Shown: one piece after another, positions 1 to 8,857 of the stretch
Numbering within the stretch: the stretch's first letter is position 1
Layout: every line of letters starts with the position of its first letter
Source: Winogradskyella sediminis
GTDB lineage: Bacteria; Bacteroidota; Bacteroidia; Flavobacteriales; Flavobacteriaceae
Direction of reading: 5' to 3'
Length of the DNA: 64,000 nt
NCBI RefSeq assembly: GCF_003387355.1
Contig: NZ_QUNH01000003.1
Coordinates: forward strand, 228,241 to 292,240
Made by a program: the position numbers and the translations under genes
The notes under the pieces: generated by a model
What the model was told of the DNA's origin: nothing
The model's database searches: none
The model's input: the letters and a program-made list of their open reading frames with translations, nothing else

Positions 1-1478
1 GCTCTGGCTTCTAGAGAATAAGCCATTGAAGCTCTGTCTACTTTTGTGTTTATGTCCCAATTTAAATAAGTCTTTAGATCAAAATCAGATACTCTTTCTA
101 ATAAGTTTTTGTTTTTATTTATAAGATATTTGAGTTCATTTACTTCAATAAGACTTTTATTGTCTTCGCGAGTAGAAAGGCTATAATCTGTCATTGAATC
201 TATATATATGGATTCAATGGATCTAAAAGCCATGTATTCTGAAATTATTTTTAATCTATAATGAGGAGCAAGTGCTGTTAACTTAGATAATATGAGTCTA
301 ACAGGATAGGGTATATGCATAAACATTGCCCCTTGATTAATCCAATTGTAACGATGATAACCAGAAAAACTTTCGTCACCTGCATCTCCTGAAATTGCAA
401 CCGTAACCTGTTTTTTAGTGTGTTTAGCTAATAACATTGAAGGAATTGCGGAAGAATCAGCAAAAGGTTCATCATAATAATGATGGAAGTTATCAATTAA
501 GTCTAGGCCTTCATTATAATTACATTCTATAATATTATGTTCTGTCTGTAAGTGGTTAGCAACTTTTGCAGCATATACACTTTCATCAAAACCTTTGTCA
601 TTAAACTTTACCGAGAATGTTTTTATTTTTCCTTCGTAGGTGTTTGCTGCCATAGCAGCAACGATTGAAGAGTCTACGCCACCTGAAAGAAAGACTCCAA
701 CGGGTACGTCGGCAAACATCCTAATTTTAACCGCATTAGACAGTAGTTTTTTGAGTTCTGTTTGGGCCTCATTGTAACTTCCAGTAAACTTGTTTTTATT
801 AGTAGTGTCAATGTCCCAATATCGCTTTGACTTAAAATCGCCTGTTTTTAAATCATATATAAACGAATAGCCTGGTAATAGTTTATGTATTTTATTAAAA
901 ATAGATAAGGGGTCTGGTATAGTGCCCCAAGTTAAATAGGTGTGTATAGCATGTTCAGAAATACTTAAATCGTTATTGTATAACTGAATTGATGATACTT
1001 GACTAGCAAATTCAAAATCTTTGCCATTATGGTAATAATAAAAAGGTTTTTGACCAAGTCTGTCTCGAGCACCAAAAAATTGATGTTTTATTTTGTCGTA
1101 AATCACAAAGGCAAACATGCCATTAAAATGATTAACACAGTCCTCTCCATATTCTAAATATGCAGCACATATAACTTCGGTATCGCTTGTTGTTTTAAAA
1201 GTATATCCCTTTTTATGAAGACTCTCTTTAATGTCTTTAAAATTATAAATTTCACCATTAAAAACGATTTCAATATGTTCTAAGTATGAGAGTGGCTGAT
1301 TAGATCTAGCGTCTAAATCTATAATAGATAGCCTGTTGTGTCCAAGGGCAATCGCGTAATGATCTGATTTATAAAATTGACTTCCCATTTGGTCAGGACC
1401 TCTAAAAGCTGTGCGTTGTAGTTTATCTTTAACTTGAGATTCTGTATATAATATTGTACTTCCGTAAATTCCGCACAT
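1..1478 (-). CDS. asnB: AsnB-type glutamine-dependent amidotransferase, 3' end outside window
   Basis: Reading back from the ATG at 1478, the frame stays open to the left edge (about 492 codons), so the C-terminus is missing. It begins MCGIYG, giving the N-terminal Cys2 nucleophile of class II glutaminases, followed by typical RLSIIDL and FNGEIYNF motifs. The synthetase half has the PP-loop FLSGGVDSS that binds ATP. The visible part ends in KVDRASMAYSLEAR, matching the family's late conserved motif. The family moves glutamine nitrogen to a carboxylate: aspartate in true asparagine synthetase, sugar carboxylates in some polysaccharide loci. It is the last visible gene of the minus-strand operon from 6283, 3 bp after an SGNH gene. 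That context favours a role in polymer amidation, which is inference. Confidence 0.9.
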   Translation of the reverse strand, partial: MCGIYGSTILYTESQVKDKLQRTAFRGPDQMGSQFYKSDHYAIALGHNRLSIIDLDARSNQPLSYLEHIEIVFNGEIYNFKDIKESLHKKGYTFKTTSDTEVICAAYLEYGEDCVNHFNGMFAFVIYDKIKHQFFGARDRLGQKPFYYYHNGKDFEFASQVSSIQLYNNDLSISEHAIHTYLTWGTIPDPLSIFNKIHKLLPGYSFIYDLKTGDFKSKRYWDIDTTNKNKFTGSYNEAQTELKKLLSNAVKIRMFADVPVGVFLSGGVDSSIVAAMAANTYEGKIKTFSVKFNDKGFDESVYAAKVANHLQTEHNIIECNYNEGLDLIDNFHHYYDEPFADSSAIPSMLLAKHTKKQVTVAISGDAGDESFSGYHRYNWINQGAMFMHIPYPVRLILSKLTALAPHYRLKIISEYMAFRSIESIYIDSMTDYSLSTREDNKSLIEVNELKYLINKNKNLLERVSDFDLKTYLNWDINTKVDRASMAYSLEAR

Positions 1479-1481
1479 AAT

Positions 1482-2429
1482 TTATTTCTTAATAATATTA
1501 AAGTTATTTAAAATCCCTTGATTATTACTGTTTAAGAGGTGATTGCTTATTTGTTCAGCAGCTCTTTTGTGTCCATAACAGGTCCAATGACTATCATAAT
1601 CAAAAGTCCAAGAGTCATCATTACTAGAATCTAAAAGGATGGTGTTGAAACCTGCAGATTTACAAATCTCAATAAATGATTTTTTTGAGTTAGGATGAAA
1701 TACTAATGTTTTGTTTATAGTGACGTAATTTTGTTTTACATAATCAATTAATTTAATGACTTCTGTTGTAAATTCTGGTTCTTTTACCTTAGAATTATCG
1801 TTTAATGTTTCTGGTTGAAATAAACTTCCTAATGAAAATCTATTATAGAAATAATACATTAACTTCCATGTGTATAATATTTTTTTTAAACCTGGGGATT
1901 TCATTTCACCATATTTAATGGTATTTGTTTCTATATCTAATTGAGTGATATCGCTCATAGGTTTTATTTGTGTTATACTCTCATAGAAATCGTCATCATC
2001 TAGATAAATTAAAGAATGAATTGGGTTTAATGAATCCATTTGTTTTGTTATTTCCATCGCTTCAATAAAGGATACTCCCGAACGACTCGCTTCCATAAAA
2101 TTATAATCATTCATGTTACTTTTTAAGTAAGCAGATTGATGACATTCGTTAGGGTTCATAAAATTTTCAATAAATGAATCGCCAATTACCATGATAAGAT
2201 TTTTATTGCTCTCTGGTAATACGCCAGGCCATCCCAATTTGTTAATTAACCATTTGTGATCACCTCCTTTCCAATAACCCTCTTGGTTAGGAATATATTT
2301 TTGAATGCCATGTTCGTCTATAGTTCTTTGCGGAATATCTGACATAGCATGTGTAACTCTTACCACGATTTCACCAATAATAATGGCAATAAGAAAGAAC
2401 AGACTTATATTTATTAGTAATTTTCTCAT
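1482..2429 (-). CDS. SGNH-hydrolase-like membrane-anchored protein (AlgJ/AlgX-like role)
   Basis: This 315-residue protein has one N-terminal hydrophobic segment (about residues 5-25) and probably a periplasmic body. VIGDSFIENF at about residue 80 supplies the GDS serine block. DYDSHWTCYGH near residue 285 supplies the Asp-x-x-His block, so the catalytic pair of an SGNH esterase or acetyltransferase appears present. It lies 2 bp downstream of an MBOAT gene. In alginate and similar systems, an MBOAT protein moves acyl groups across the membrane and SGNH-like partners place them on the polymer. The exact substrate cannot be read from the sequence. Confidence 0.75.
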   Translation of the reverse strand: MRKLLINISLFFLIAIIIGEIVVRVTHAMSDIPQRTIDEHGIQKYIPNQEGYWKGGDHKWLINKLGWPGVLPESNKNLIMVIGDSFIENFMNPNECHQSAYLKSNMNDYNFMEASRSGVSFIEAMEITKQMDSLNPIHSLIYLDDDDFYESITQIKPMSDITQLDIETNTIKYGEMKSPGLKKILYTWKLMYYFYNRFSLGSLFQPETLNDNSKVKEPEFTTEVIKLIDYVKQNYVTINKTLVFHPNSKKSFIEICKSAGFNTILLDSSNDDSWTFDYDSHWTCYGHKRAAEQISNHLLNSNNQGILNNFNIIKK

Positions 2430-2431
2430 AG

Positions 2432-3865
2432 TTAAAACTGAAAATATATAAATTGTTGTTCTTCACCTGTAAAACTAAACATCAATATAATAAGTAGAAT
2501 ATAAAAAGCCCAACGAATTGGTTTTTTCATAAAATCAATTTTTTCAATAGCATACTGTCCACTTCTTCCTAGCCATTCAGTAGCAATAAAAAATAATACT
2601 AAGGTTAATATTGTTGATGGCAATACTTCAATTTCAGAAAAGAGTGATGTATCAAACATATTATATAAGTAAGAAAAAGCGTGAGCAACTGAATCGGCTC
2701 TAAAAAACACCCATGCAATAAGTGTGATAAAGAACGTGAATGCCATTTGTCTTAGTTCTTTTAGGGTTGGGAAATATTTTCCTTCAGCAACTAAATTAGT
2801 ATTGATTCTATTTTTTTTAGTTAGTAATAATGGTAAAAAGTAGAGTGCATTTAAGGCTCCCCAGATTATAAAGGTCCAGTTTGCTCCATGCCAAAAACCG
2901 CTAACAATAAAAATAATAAAGGTATTTCTAATCTTCATCTTTAGCCCACCTCTACTGCCTCCTAAAGGAATATAAAGATAATCTCTAAACCAAGTAGAAA
3001 GAGAAATATGCCAACGTCTCCAAAATTCTGCTATATCTCTAGAAAAATATGGAAAGGCAAAATTTCTTTTTAAATTAAAACCAAATAATCTAGAAACACC
3101 AATAGCAATATCTGAATACCCTGAAAAATCACCATAAATTTGAAAAGCAAAGAAAAAAGCACCAAGTAACAATGTACTACCATTGTATTCTGTGTGGTTA
3201 TTAAAAATAATATTAGCATATTTTGCGCAATTATCAGCAATTACAATTTTTTTAAATAAACCCCAAAGTACTTGACGTAGACCATCTACTGCATTTTTGT
3301 AATTAAATTTTCGTTCAATAGAAAATTGAGGTAGGAGATTGGTTGCTCTTTCAATGGGTCCTGCAACTAATTGCGGGAAAAAGCTAACAAAAGCCATAAA
3401 ACCAACAAAGTCTTTAGTTGGCTCTAGTTTTTTATTATAAACATCAATTGTGTAACTCAATGTTTGAAAAGTATAGAAGCTAATACCAACAGGTAATATA
3501 ATATTTAATGTATTTATGCTCAATTCAGATCCGAAAAATGTAAATGAGTCTATTAAGCTATCAATAAAGAAATTATAATATTTAAAGAAGCCTAAGAAAC
3601 CTAGGTTAACACATATGCTAATCCATAATAAAATTTTACGAGTCTTTAGTTTCTCTTTTTTGCCAAGTGCCAAACCTATGGAATAATCTACTAAAGTACT
3701 AAAGAGAATAAGAGATAGAAACCTCCAATCCCACCAACCATAAAATACATAGCTAGCAAGAGCTATTAATACGTTTTGTGATTTAATACGTTTACCACCA
3801 ATTACCCAATATAGTCCGAAAACTATAGGAAGAAATATAAAGAACTCTAAAGAATTGAATAGCAT
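2432..3865 (-). CDS. MBOAT family O-acyltransferase (AlgI/DltB-like), copy 1
   Basis: This 477-residue protein has about ten hydrophobic segments. It carries the MBOAT hallmarks: QLVAGPIERA, FWRRWHISLSTWFRDYLY, then SGFWHGANWTFIIWG with the invariant histidine at the membrane. The AlgI/DltB group moves acyl groups, usually acetyl, from a cytoplasmic donor to a periplasmic acceptor during polymer modification. It sits 12 bp after one SGNH-like gene and 2 bp before another. It is closely similar in length and sequence to the MBOAT at 4850-6283, including the same MLFNSLxFFxFLPIVF start and FTGEEQxFIYFQF end. The family call is firm; the acyl group and acceptor are unknown. Confidence 0.9.
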   Translation of the reverse strand: MLFNSLEFFIFLPIVFGLYWVIGGKRIKSQNVLIALASYVFYGWWDWRFLSLILFSTLVDYSIGLALGKKEKLKTRKILLWISICVNLGFLGFFKYYNFFIDSLIDSFTFFGSELSINTLNIILPVGISFYTFQTLSYTIDVYNKKLEPTKDFVGFMAFVSFFPQLVAGPIERATNLLPQFSIERKFNYKNAVDGLRQVLWGLFKKIVIADNCAKYANIIFNNHTEYNGSTLLLGAFFFAFQIYGDFSGYSDIAIGVSRLFGFNLKRNFAFPYFSRDIAEFWRRWHISLSTWFRDYLYIPLGGSRGGLKMKIRNTFIIFIVSGFWHGANWTFIIWGALNALYFLPLLLTKKNRINTNLVAEGKYFPTLKELRQMAFTFFITLIAWVFFRADSVAHAFSYLYNMFDTSLFSEIEVLPSTILTLVLFFIATEWLGRSGQYAIEKIDFMKKPIRWAFYILLIILMFSFTGEEQQFIYFQF

Positions 3866-3877
3866 GTTATCGCTTTA

Positions 3878-4849
3878 CTAGTTGTTTTTCGTTTGTTTTA
3901 ATGCTTCTACAAGCTGCATACTCGCTTTTTTAGCACCTTTATAGTTTAGGTGGTGATAATCTGCGAAATCTTTATCATTATATAGGTACTGATCATCCTT
4001 ATATGTGTTTAAGTCAAAAAAAGGAACTTGTTGTTCAGCTAAGTAAGAATCAAAAAAAATAGCTTCATCATCAGGGTCAGTTAATTCTAATCTTGTTGGA
4101 GGGTAAGCGGTTCTAACACAAATTAATTTTGCATTATTAGAACTTACCAATGCTTGTATTTTATTAAAATACGTGTTAAATCGGTCTCTATTGAAGGACG
4201 ATGTAGAGAAGTTTGCAATGGGTTCGTAATTTGATATTTGAGTATCACTGACAATAGTTGTGTCATACAAATATCCTTTTATCCAATTGTCTTCTTTTCT
4301 CAAAGATTTATTTTTAGATAAAATCCCTGCAATATCTTGCTTAATATAGTTCTTGAACTTTACAACGGGAATACTATAATTTAAAATTCCGCTGTTGCCA
4401 TAGCCTTCGTAAATGAGATTTAATTGCCTTTTCTTAGAGTTAAAGAATGAGCTATTTGAAAACGTCTGGTAATAATCGTATGACTCATCAGACGCCTCAA
4501 AAAACATATCTAAAACAATATATTTAGGATTTTGATATTCAAATATTTCTTGTAACGAATAATAGGTTTCTGCAATGTCTTGGGCAGAGGTTGCCATATT
4601 ATACGAGTTGGTATTTAAAACTGAATCAATAATTATTGGATTAAATGACGCATAACACCTGCTTGTGCCAATTAAAATTAGATCGAAAGTGTTTTTGTTA
4701 TTATGAATTGCTTCCCACTTTAGGTAATTTCTATTGGTTTTATTTTTTACAGATTTGTAAGTAGGATACTCATAGAGTATTGCTATTATGGTATTTAAAA
4801 TTATAAATACTAATAAACCTAAAGCAAACTGTTTTAAGAATTTTTTCAT
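3878..4849 (-). CDS. SGNH-like membrane-anchored protein, probable acyl-transfer partner
   Basis: This 323-residue protein has an N-terminal transmembrane segment (about residues 8-28). LILIGTSRCYASF near residue 60 resembles the GxSR serine block of DltD- and AlgX-like SGNH proteins. DYHHLNYKGAKKAS near the C-terminus provides a D-x-x-H pair. Its ATG at 4849 abuts the stop of the upstream MBOAT gene with no gap, which suggests translational coupling. It is not obviously similar to the SGNH protein at 1482-2429, so the two MBOAT genes seem to have different partners. Function is inferred from motif and neighbour; catalytic activity is not proven. Confidence 0.65.
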   Translation of the reverse strand: MKKFLKQFALGLLVFIILNTIIAILYEYPTYKSVKNKTNRNYLKWEAIHNNKNTFDLILIGTSRCYASFNPIIIDSVLNTNSYNMATSAQDIAETYYSLQEIFEYQNPKYIVLDMFFEASDESYDYYQTFSNSSFFNSKKRQLNLIYEGYGNSGILNYSIPVVKFKNYIKQDIAGILSKNKSLRKEDNWIKGYLYDTTIVSDTQISNYEPIANFSTSSFNRDRFNTYFNKIQALVSSNNAKLICVRTAYPPTRLELTDPDDEAIFFDSYLAEQQVPFFDLNTYKDDQYLYNDKDFADYHHLNYKGAKKASMQLVEALKQTKNN

Positions 4850-6283
4850 TTAAAACTGAAAATAAATAAATGCTTGTTCTTCTCCTGTGAAAAGAAACAT
4901 TAGCATAATTAGTACCATATATAAAGACCATCGTAATGGTTTATTTATTTTATCTACTCTCTCTAATGCATATTCTCCATGTCTTCCTAACCATTCTATT
5001 ATCATAAATACTAAAACCAAGAATAAAACTGTAAAAGGTATGATAGCTGGTTTAGAAAACAGTGAAACAGTAAATATACTTTGTAAATATTCTATGGCGT
5101 GTGTTACAGAATCTGCTCTAAAAAATACCCATGCTAATAAGGTTATAAAAAAGGTATTTGTCATTTGTAAAATTTCTTTAAAGCTAGGGAGTAATTTGTT
5201 TTCTGCAACGATATCAGTATTTACTCTATTTTTATTTGTAAGTAATAGAGGTAAAAAATACAGAGCATTTAAACCTCCCCAAATAATAAATGTCCAATTT
5301 GCTCCATGCCAAAAACCACTGACAAGAAATATAATAAATACATTTCTAATTTTTTTGTTTAGGCTTCCTCTACTACCACCTAGGGGAATATATATATAAT
5401 CCCTGAACCAAGTAGATAAAGAGATGTGCCAACGCCTCCAGAATTCAGCTATATCTCTGGAAAAATATGGGAAAGCAAAATTTTGTTTTAGGTTGAATCC
5501 AAAAAATCTAGACACACCTATGGCAATATCTGAATATCCAGAGAAATCACCATAAATTTGAAAGGCAAATAGAAAGGCTCCTAAAAGTAAAGTGCTTCCT
5601 GAATAGTCATCTGAGTTATTAAATATAATATTAGCGTATTTTGCACAATTGTCTGCAATGACCACTTTTTTAAATAAACCCCAAATTACTTGGCGCATTC
5701 CGTTAACAGCATTAGCGTAATCAAATTGACGTTTACTATAAAACTGTGGTAATAAATGGGTTGCTCTCTCAATAGGGCCAGCCACTAATTGAGGAAAAAA
5801 ACTAACAAATGCAAAAAAAGCAATAATGTTTTGAGTCGGTTTTAGACGTTTTTTATAGACATCTATAGTATAGCTTAAAGTTTGAAACGTATAAAAACTA
5901 ATACCTACTGGTAGAATGATGTTTAATGTATTAGGGCTAATTTCGGATCCGAAGAATGAAAATGAAGCTATAAAGCTCTCAACAAAAAAGTTATAATATT
6001 TAAAGAAGCCTAAAAAACCAATGTTAATGCAGATACTCGTCCAGAGTAACAATTTACGTTTTACTTGTTTGTTTTCCTTACTTAATAGTACTCCAATACC
6101 ATAATCAATAAATGAACTAAATATAATGAGCGAAAGAAATCTCCAATCCCACCATCCATAAAAAACATAGCTGGCAATTACAATAAGAAAGTTTTGGTGC
6201 TTCAAATTTTTATTAAATACAAACCAATAAAGAATAAAAACTATCGGTAGAAATAAAAAAAAATCAAGCGAGTTAAAAAGCAT
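4850..6283 (-). CDS. MBOAT family O-acyltransferase (AlgI/DltB-like), copy 2
   Basis: This is a second 477-residue MBOAT protein with the same landmarks as the copy at 2432-3865: QLVAGPIERATHLLPQF, FWRRWHISLSTWFRDYIY and SGFWHGANWTFIIWGG with the conserved histidine. It is the first gene of the operon reading leftwards from 6283 and is followed without a gap by an SGNH-like gene. The two copies probably arose by gene duplication. Identical length with scattered substitutions argues that both are functional. They may acylate different sugars or cooperate with different SGNH partners. The antisense reading frame inside it (4887-5399) is a shadow. Confidence 0.9.
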   Translation of the reverse strand: MLFNSLDFFLFLPIVFILYWFVFNKNLKHQNFLIVIASYVFYGWWDWRFLSLIIFSSFIDYGIGVLLSKENKQVKRKLLLWTSICINIGFLGFFKYYNFFVESFIASFSFFGSEISPNTLNIILPVGISFYTFQTLSYTIDVYKKRLKPTQNIIAFFAFVSFFPQLVAGPIERATHLLPQFYSKRQFDYANAVNGMRQVIWGLFKKVVIADNCAKYANIIFNNSDDYSGSTLLLGAFLFAFQIYGDFSGYSDIAIGVSRFFGFNLKQNFAFPYFSRDIAEFWRRWHISLSTWFRDYIYIPLGGSRGSLNKKIRNVFIIFLVSGFWHGANWTFIIWGGLNALYFLPLLLTNKNRVNTDIVAENKLLPSFKEILQMTNTFFITLLAWVFFRADSVTHAIEYLQSIFTVSLFSKPAIIPFTVLFLVLVFMIIEWLGRHGEYALERVDKINKPLRWSLYMVLIMLMFLFTGEEQAFIYFQF

Positions 6284-6602
6284 AGTTGGTTAAATTTGAG
6301 TCGTTTTTATGCTAAATCATAATTGCGTCAGGTAAATATGATAGTTAATAATTGTAATGTCAAAATAATTCTTTGAACTTACAATTATAAGGTATTATCT
6401 ACATATTATGGTGGTGAAAATAAACTAAACGGTTAAAATGTAATTATTTGCGACGTCACTTTATTGTATTGAAATTAACTAAACTCATCGGTTAATTCCT
6501 TTTTAGGAAAAAGAATTTAACACTTATAATTAAACATTGTTGTTGGTATACAATTTGCACAATAACCGTGTTAATATGCAGGGTATATAGGTAAAGTATG
6601 TT
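6284..6602. other. Intergenic stretch between two minus-strand polysaccharide operons
   Basis: These 319 AT-rich bases lie between the start of the MBOAT operon (6283) and the end of the polymerase gene (6603). They must contain the promoter of the MBOAT operon. I found no convincing minus-strand TAnnTTTG box, no strong terminator and no short gene. A weak hairpin (cttttt-agg-aaaaag) lies near 6499-6513. Confidence 0.5.
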
Positions 6603-7793
6603 TTAGGTGAATTCTACGGTCTCGTCATCGATGAGGTAACCTAGATAAACAAAAATAGCCATAAGGTATGGTTGGTTGATTACACTATGTAAACTCAGCA
6701 TAAACACGCACATGGCTAGTAGCATTGGGAGAACAAAATATCTTATGTTTTCTGAACATGAAAAGGCTCTATGATAGTAGACACCCAGCATAATTATAAA
6801 GAATAGTAAAACAAAAATTCCAGCATCTGCCCAAATAGCAATAAATGTATTATGCGTTTGATGAAGAGCTCCAAAGTCAACACCGTTACCCATAAGTGGA
6901 TTTTTATAAATATAATGCAAAACCTCTGCTACTAATTCACTTCGTCCTGAATCATCAATTTCCTCAAAATTTAATGACAAAACATTCACTAGGTTATTAA
7001 TTTTATCTCTTTGTTGTCCTACTAAGTCCATATTGGCTGTGAGACTGTTTAAGTTTAAGAGCAAAAGGTATACTATGGGTAACAAGCAAATTCCAAATAT
7101 GAGTTTTAATCCAGTAAAAAATTTACTGTTCAGTATTACTAAAGAAATAATAAATACCGAGAGTCCTGTAGTAGAAAAGGTAATAAACAAGCTATAGAAT
7201 ACAACTGCTAATATGCCTATTTTAAGAATTTTAAAGATTATTTTCTGAGGATTATAAACTTTATAAATAAAAATAAAAGTAAGTACCGTAACTAAAGCCA
7301 TGTTATTGGCATCTCCATATACACCTTGAGCTCTATCTACCACATATTCTCCCACTCCTTGAACATCGAGATCAAAATTTATGCTATTAAAATAAATACA
7401 CGTAAGGCAAGATAAGATTAGTGAAATTATAGCTGTTTTTTCAAATACCTTTCGGTTCTCAGGCAAACTGAGATAGTAGTAAAATCCTAATACGTAGAAA
7501 AAAGGAATTGTACTCGCTACAATATTTGTGTAATTGTTATGCATTGCTCCAGAAAAAATGGCAATGACAAAATAAATTATGTAAAAATAAATCCAGAGTC
7601 TCGCTGTTCTTGAGAACTCACCTCTGTTTCTTAGGGTTAAAACGATTCCTAATAGAATTAAACCTAAACAAAAATATGCTATTATCTGCGCTAGTACTGT
7701 AGAAATAAACATCGTTACTAAAACCTGAAGGTTGAGTACAGTAATAACAAAAGGTACTAAAAAACAAAGGTGTATAGTTAATTTGTTTTTCAT
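6603..7793 (-). CDS. O-antigen polymerase/ligase family membrane protein (Wzy/WaaL-like)
   Basis: This 396-residue protein has about ten to twelve hydrophobic segments and one larger periplasmic loop at about residues 260-310. The loop carries SGRSELVAEVL, NPLMGNGVDF and HQTHNTFIAIWADAG. This is the pattern of the Wzy_C/O-antigen ligase family: Arg, GxG, then His-Asn before the next membrane helix. It should polymerise or ligate lipid-linked oligosaccharides at the periplasmic face. The gene starts 2 bp after the stop of the GT4 gene, in a three-gene operon with a flippase. Polymerase versus ligase cannot be decided from sequence alone. Confidence 0.78.
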   Translation of the reverse strand: MKNKLTIHLCFLVPFVITVLNLQVLVTMFISTVLAQIIAYFCLGLILLGIVLTLRNRGEFSRTARLWIYFYIIYFVIAIFSGAMHNNYTNIVASTIPFFYVLGFYYYLSLPENRKVFEKTAIISLILSCLTCIYFNSINFDLDVQGVGEYVVDRAQGVYGDANNMALVTVLTFIFIYKVYNPQKIIFKILKIGILAVVFYSLFITFSTTGLSVFIISLVILNSKFFTGLKLIFGICLLPIVYLLLLNLNSLTANMDLVGQQRDKINNLVNVLSLNFEEIDDSGRSELVAEVLHYIYKNPLMGNGVDFGALHQTHNTFIAIWADAGIFVLLFFIIMLGVYYHRAFSCSENIRYFVLPMLLAMCVFMLSLHSVINQPYLMAIFVYLGYLIDDETVEFT

Positions 7794-7795
7794 TT

Positions 7796-8857
7796 TTATA
7801 GCGCTTCAAAAATTTCTAGATACTTAGAATAAATGGTTTCAATATTATACCGATCTAATGATTTTATGCCTTGTCTAGCTAATTCTATTCTTTTTTTTGG
7901 ATTTTTTATTAATTTATCTAATTCTATGCTCATTAATTCCATATTCTGATCTTCAACCAAAATACCATTAACGTTATGAGTTATGATTTCTGAAGGTCCA
8001 GAAATACAATCATAAGAAATACAGGCCATACCTTGTGACATAGCTTCTAGTAATACCATTGGTAAACCTTCAAATCTAGAAGTCATGATGTAAATTTCAG
8101 AATCTCTCATAATTTTAGAAACCTCATTAGAAAAACCTTCAAATATCACTTTGTCTTCTAAGTTTTCTTTTTTTACAAGGTTCTTTAAATATTGTGTTCC
8201 TTCTTCACCTCCGCCAACAATTTTTAATTTCCAATGAGGATAATTTGCTAAAATAGGTCCAATTAATCTTATCAAATTATCAAATCCCTTATGGTGATAT
8301 CGGTTAAGTGATCCAACTGCTAAGATAGTCTTATTTCGATCTCTGCTTTTTTCTTTAAAAACATCAAAGGAACAAGGGTTGGGCATAACAAACGTATTGA
8401 CATTTCTCTGTTCATAAAAATCCTTATCAAAACTGGTAAGTACTGTTAAAGCGTTACTATATCTATAGGCATACTTTCTAGTTATTTTGCCAATAAAATC
8501 TGTCTCTTCTAGGTGGTTGTTGTGTTCGGAAGCAATTAGTTTTATTCCATAAAGTTTACTTATAAGCGTTCCTATTAAATTTGTGTGAATCATAAAGGAA
8601 ATTAAAACATCTGGTCTATTTTTTTTGGAATAATAATAATGTGCCAAATTTTTTAAACTTCTTACCATGTGATTTTTAATCTTTCCATGATGAAGTCTAA
8701 TGCGTTTAATATCCTTTCCCGGTTGCCAGACATCTGGTTCGTTAAAAGTTATAATGGATACTTCATGCCCTTTAACTTTGAAATGATCAGCGAGTATAAC
8801 CAATACACGTTCTGCACCTCCCGAAGCTAGAGAGTTAACAACAAAATCTATTTTCAT
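7796..8857 (-). CDS. Glycosyltransferase family 4 protein
   Basis: This 353-residue GT-B fold glycosyltransferase starts MKIDFVVNSLASGGAERV, with the GGAE-type N-terminal loop of GT4 enzymes. The donor-binding half has SRFEGLPMVLLEAMSQG, the EX7E motif, followed by GPSEII. It should add a sugar from a nucleotide-sugar donor to a lipid-linked glycan on the cytoplasmic side. Its ATG overlaps the flippase stop by one base (TAATG), and the polymerase gene follows after 2 bp, so the three are very probably co-translated. Donor and acceptor are unknown. Confidence 0.88.
   Translation of the reverse strand: MKIDFVVNSLASGGAERVLVILADHFKVKGHEVSIITFNEPDVWQPGKDIKRIRLHHGKIKNHMVRSLKNLAHYYYSKKNRPDVLISFMIHTNLIGTLISKLYGIKLIASEHNNHLEETDFIGKITRKYAYRYSNALTVLTSFDKDFYEQRNVNTFVMPNPCSFDVFKEKSRDRNKTILAVGSLNRYHHKGFDNLIRLIGPILANYPHWKLKIVGGGEEGTQYLKNLVKKENLEDKVIFEGFSNEVSKIMRDSEIYIMTSRFEGLPMVLLEAMSQGMACISYDCISGPSEIITHNVNGILVEDQNMELMSIELDKLIKNPKKRIELARQGIKSLDRYNIETIYSKYLEIFEAL

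Noticed and set aside
4887..5399. A 170-codon plus-strand frame inside the second MBOAT gene
   Set aside because: It is antisense to a clear MBOAT coding sequence, has no recognisable domain, and its content follows the complement of conserved MBOAT motifs.
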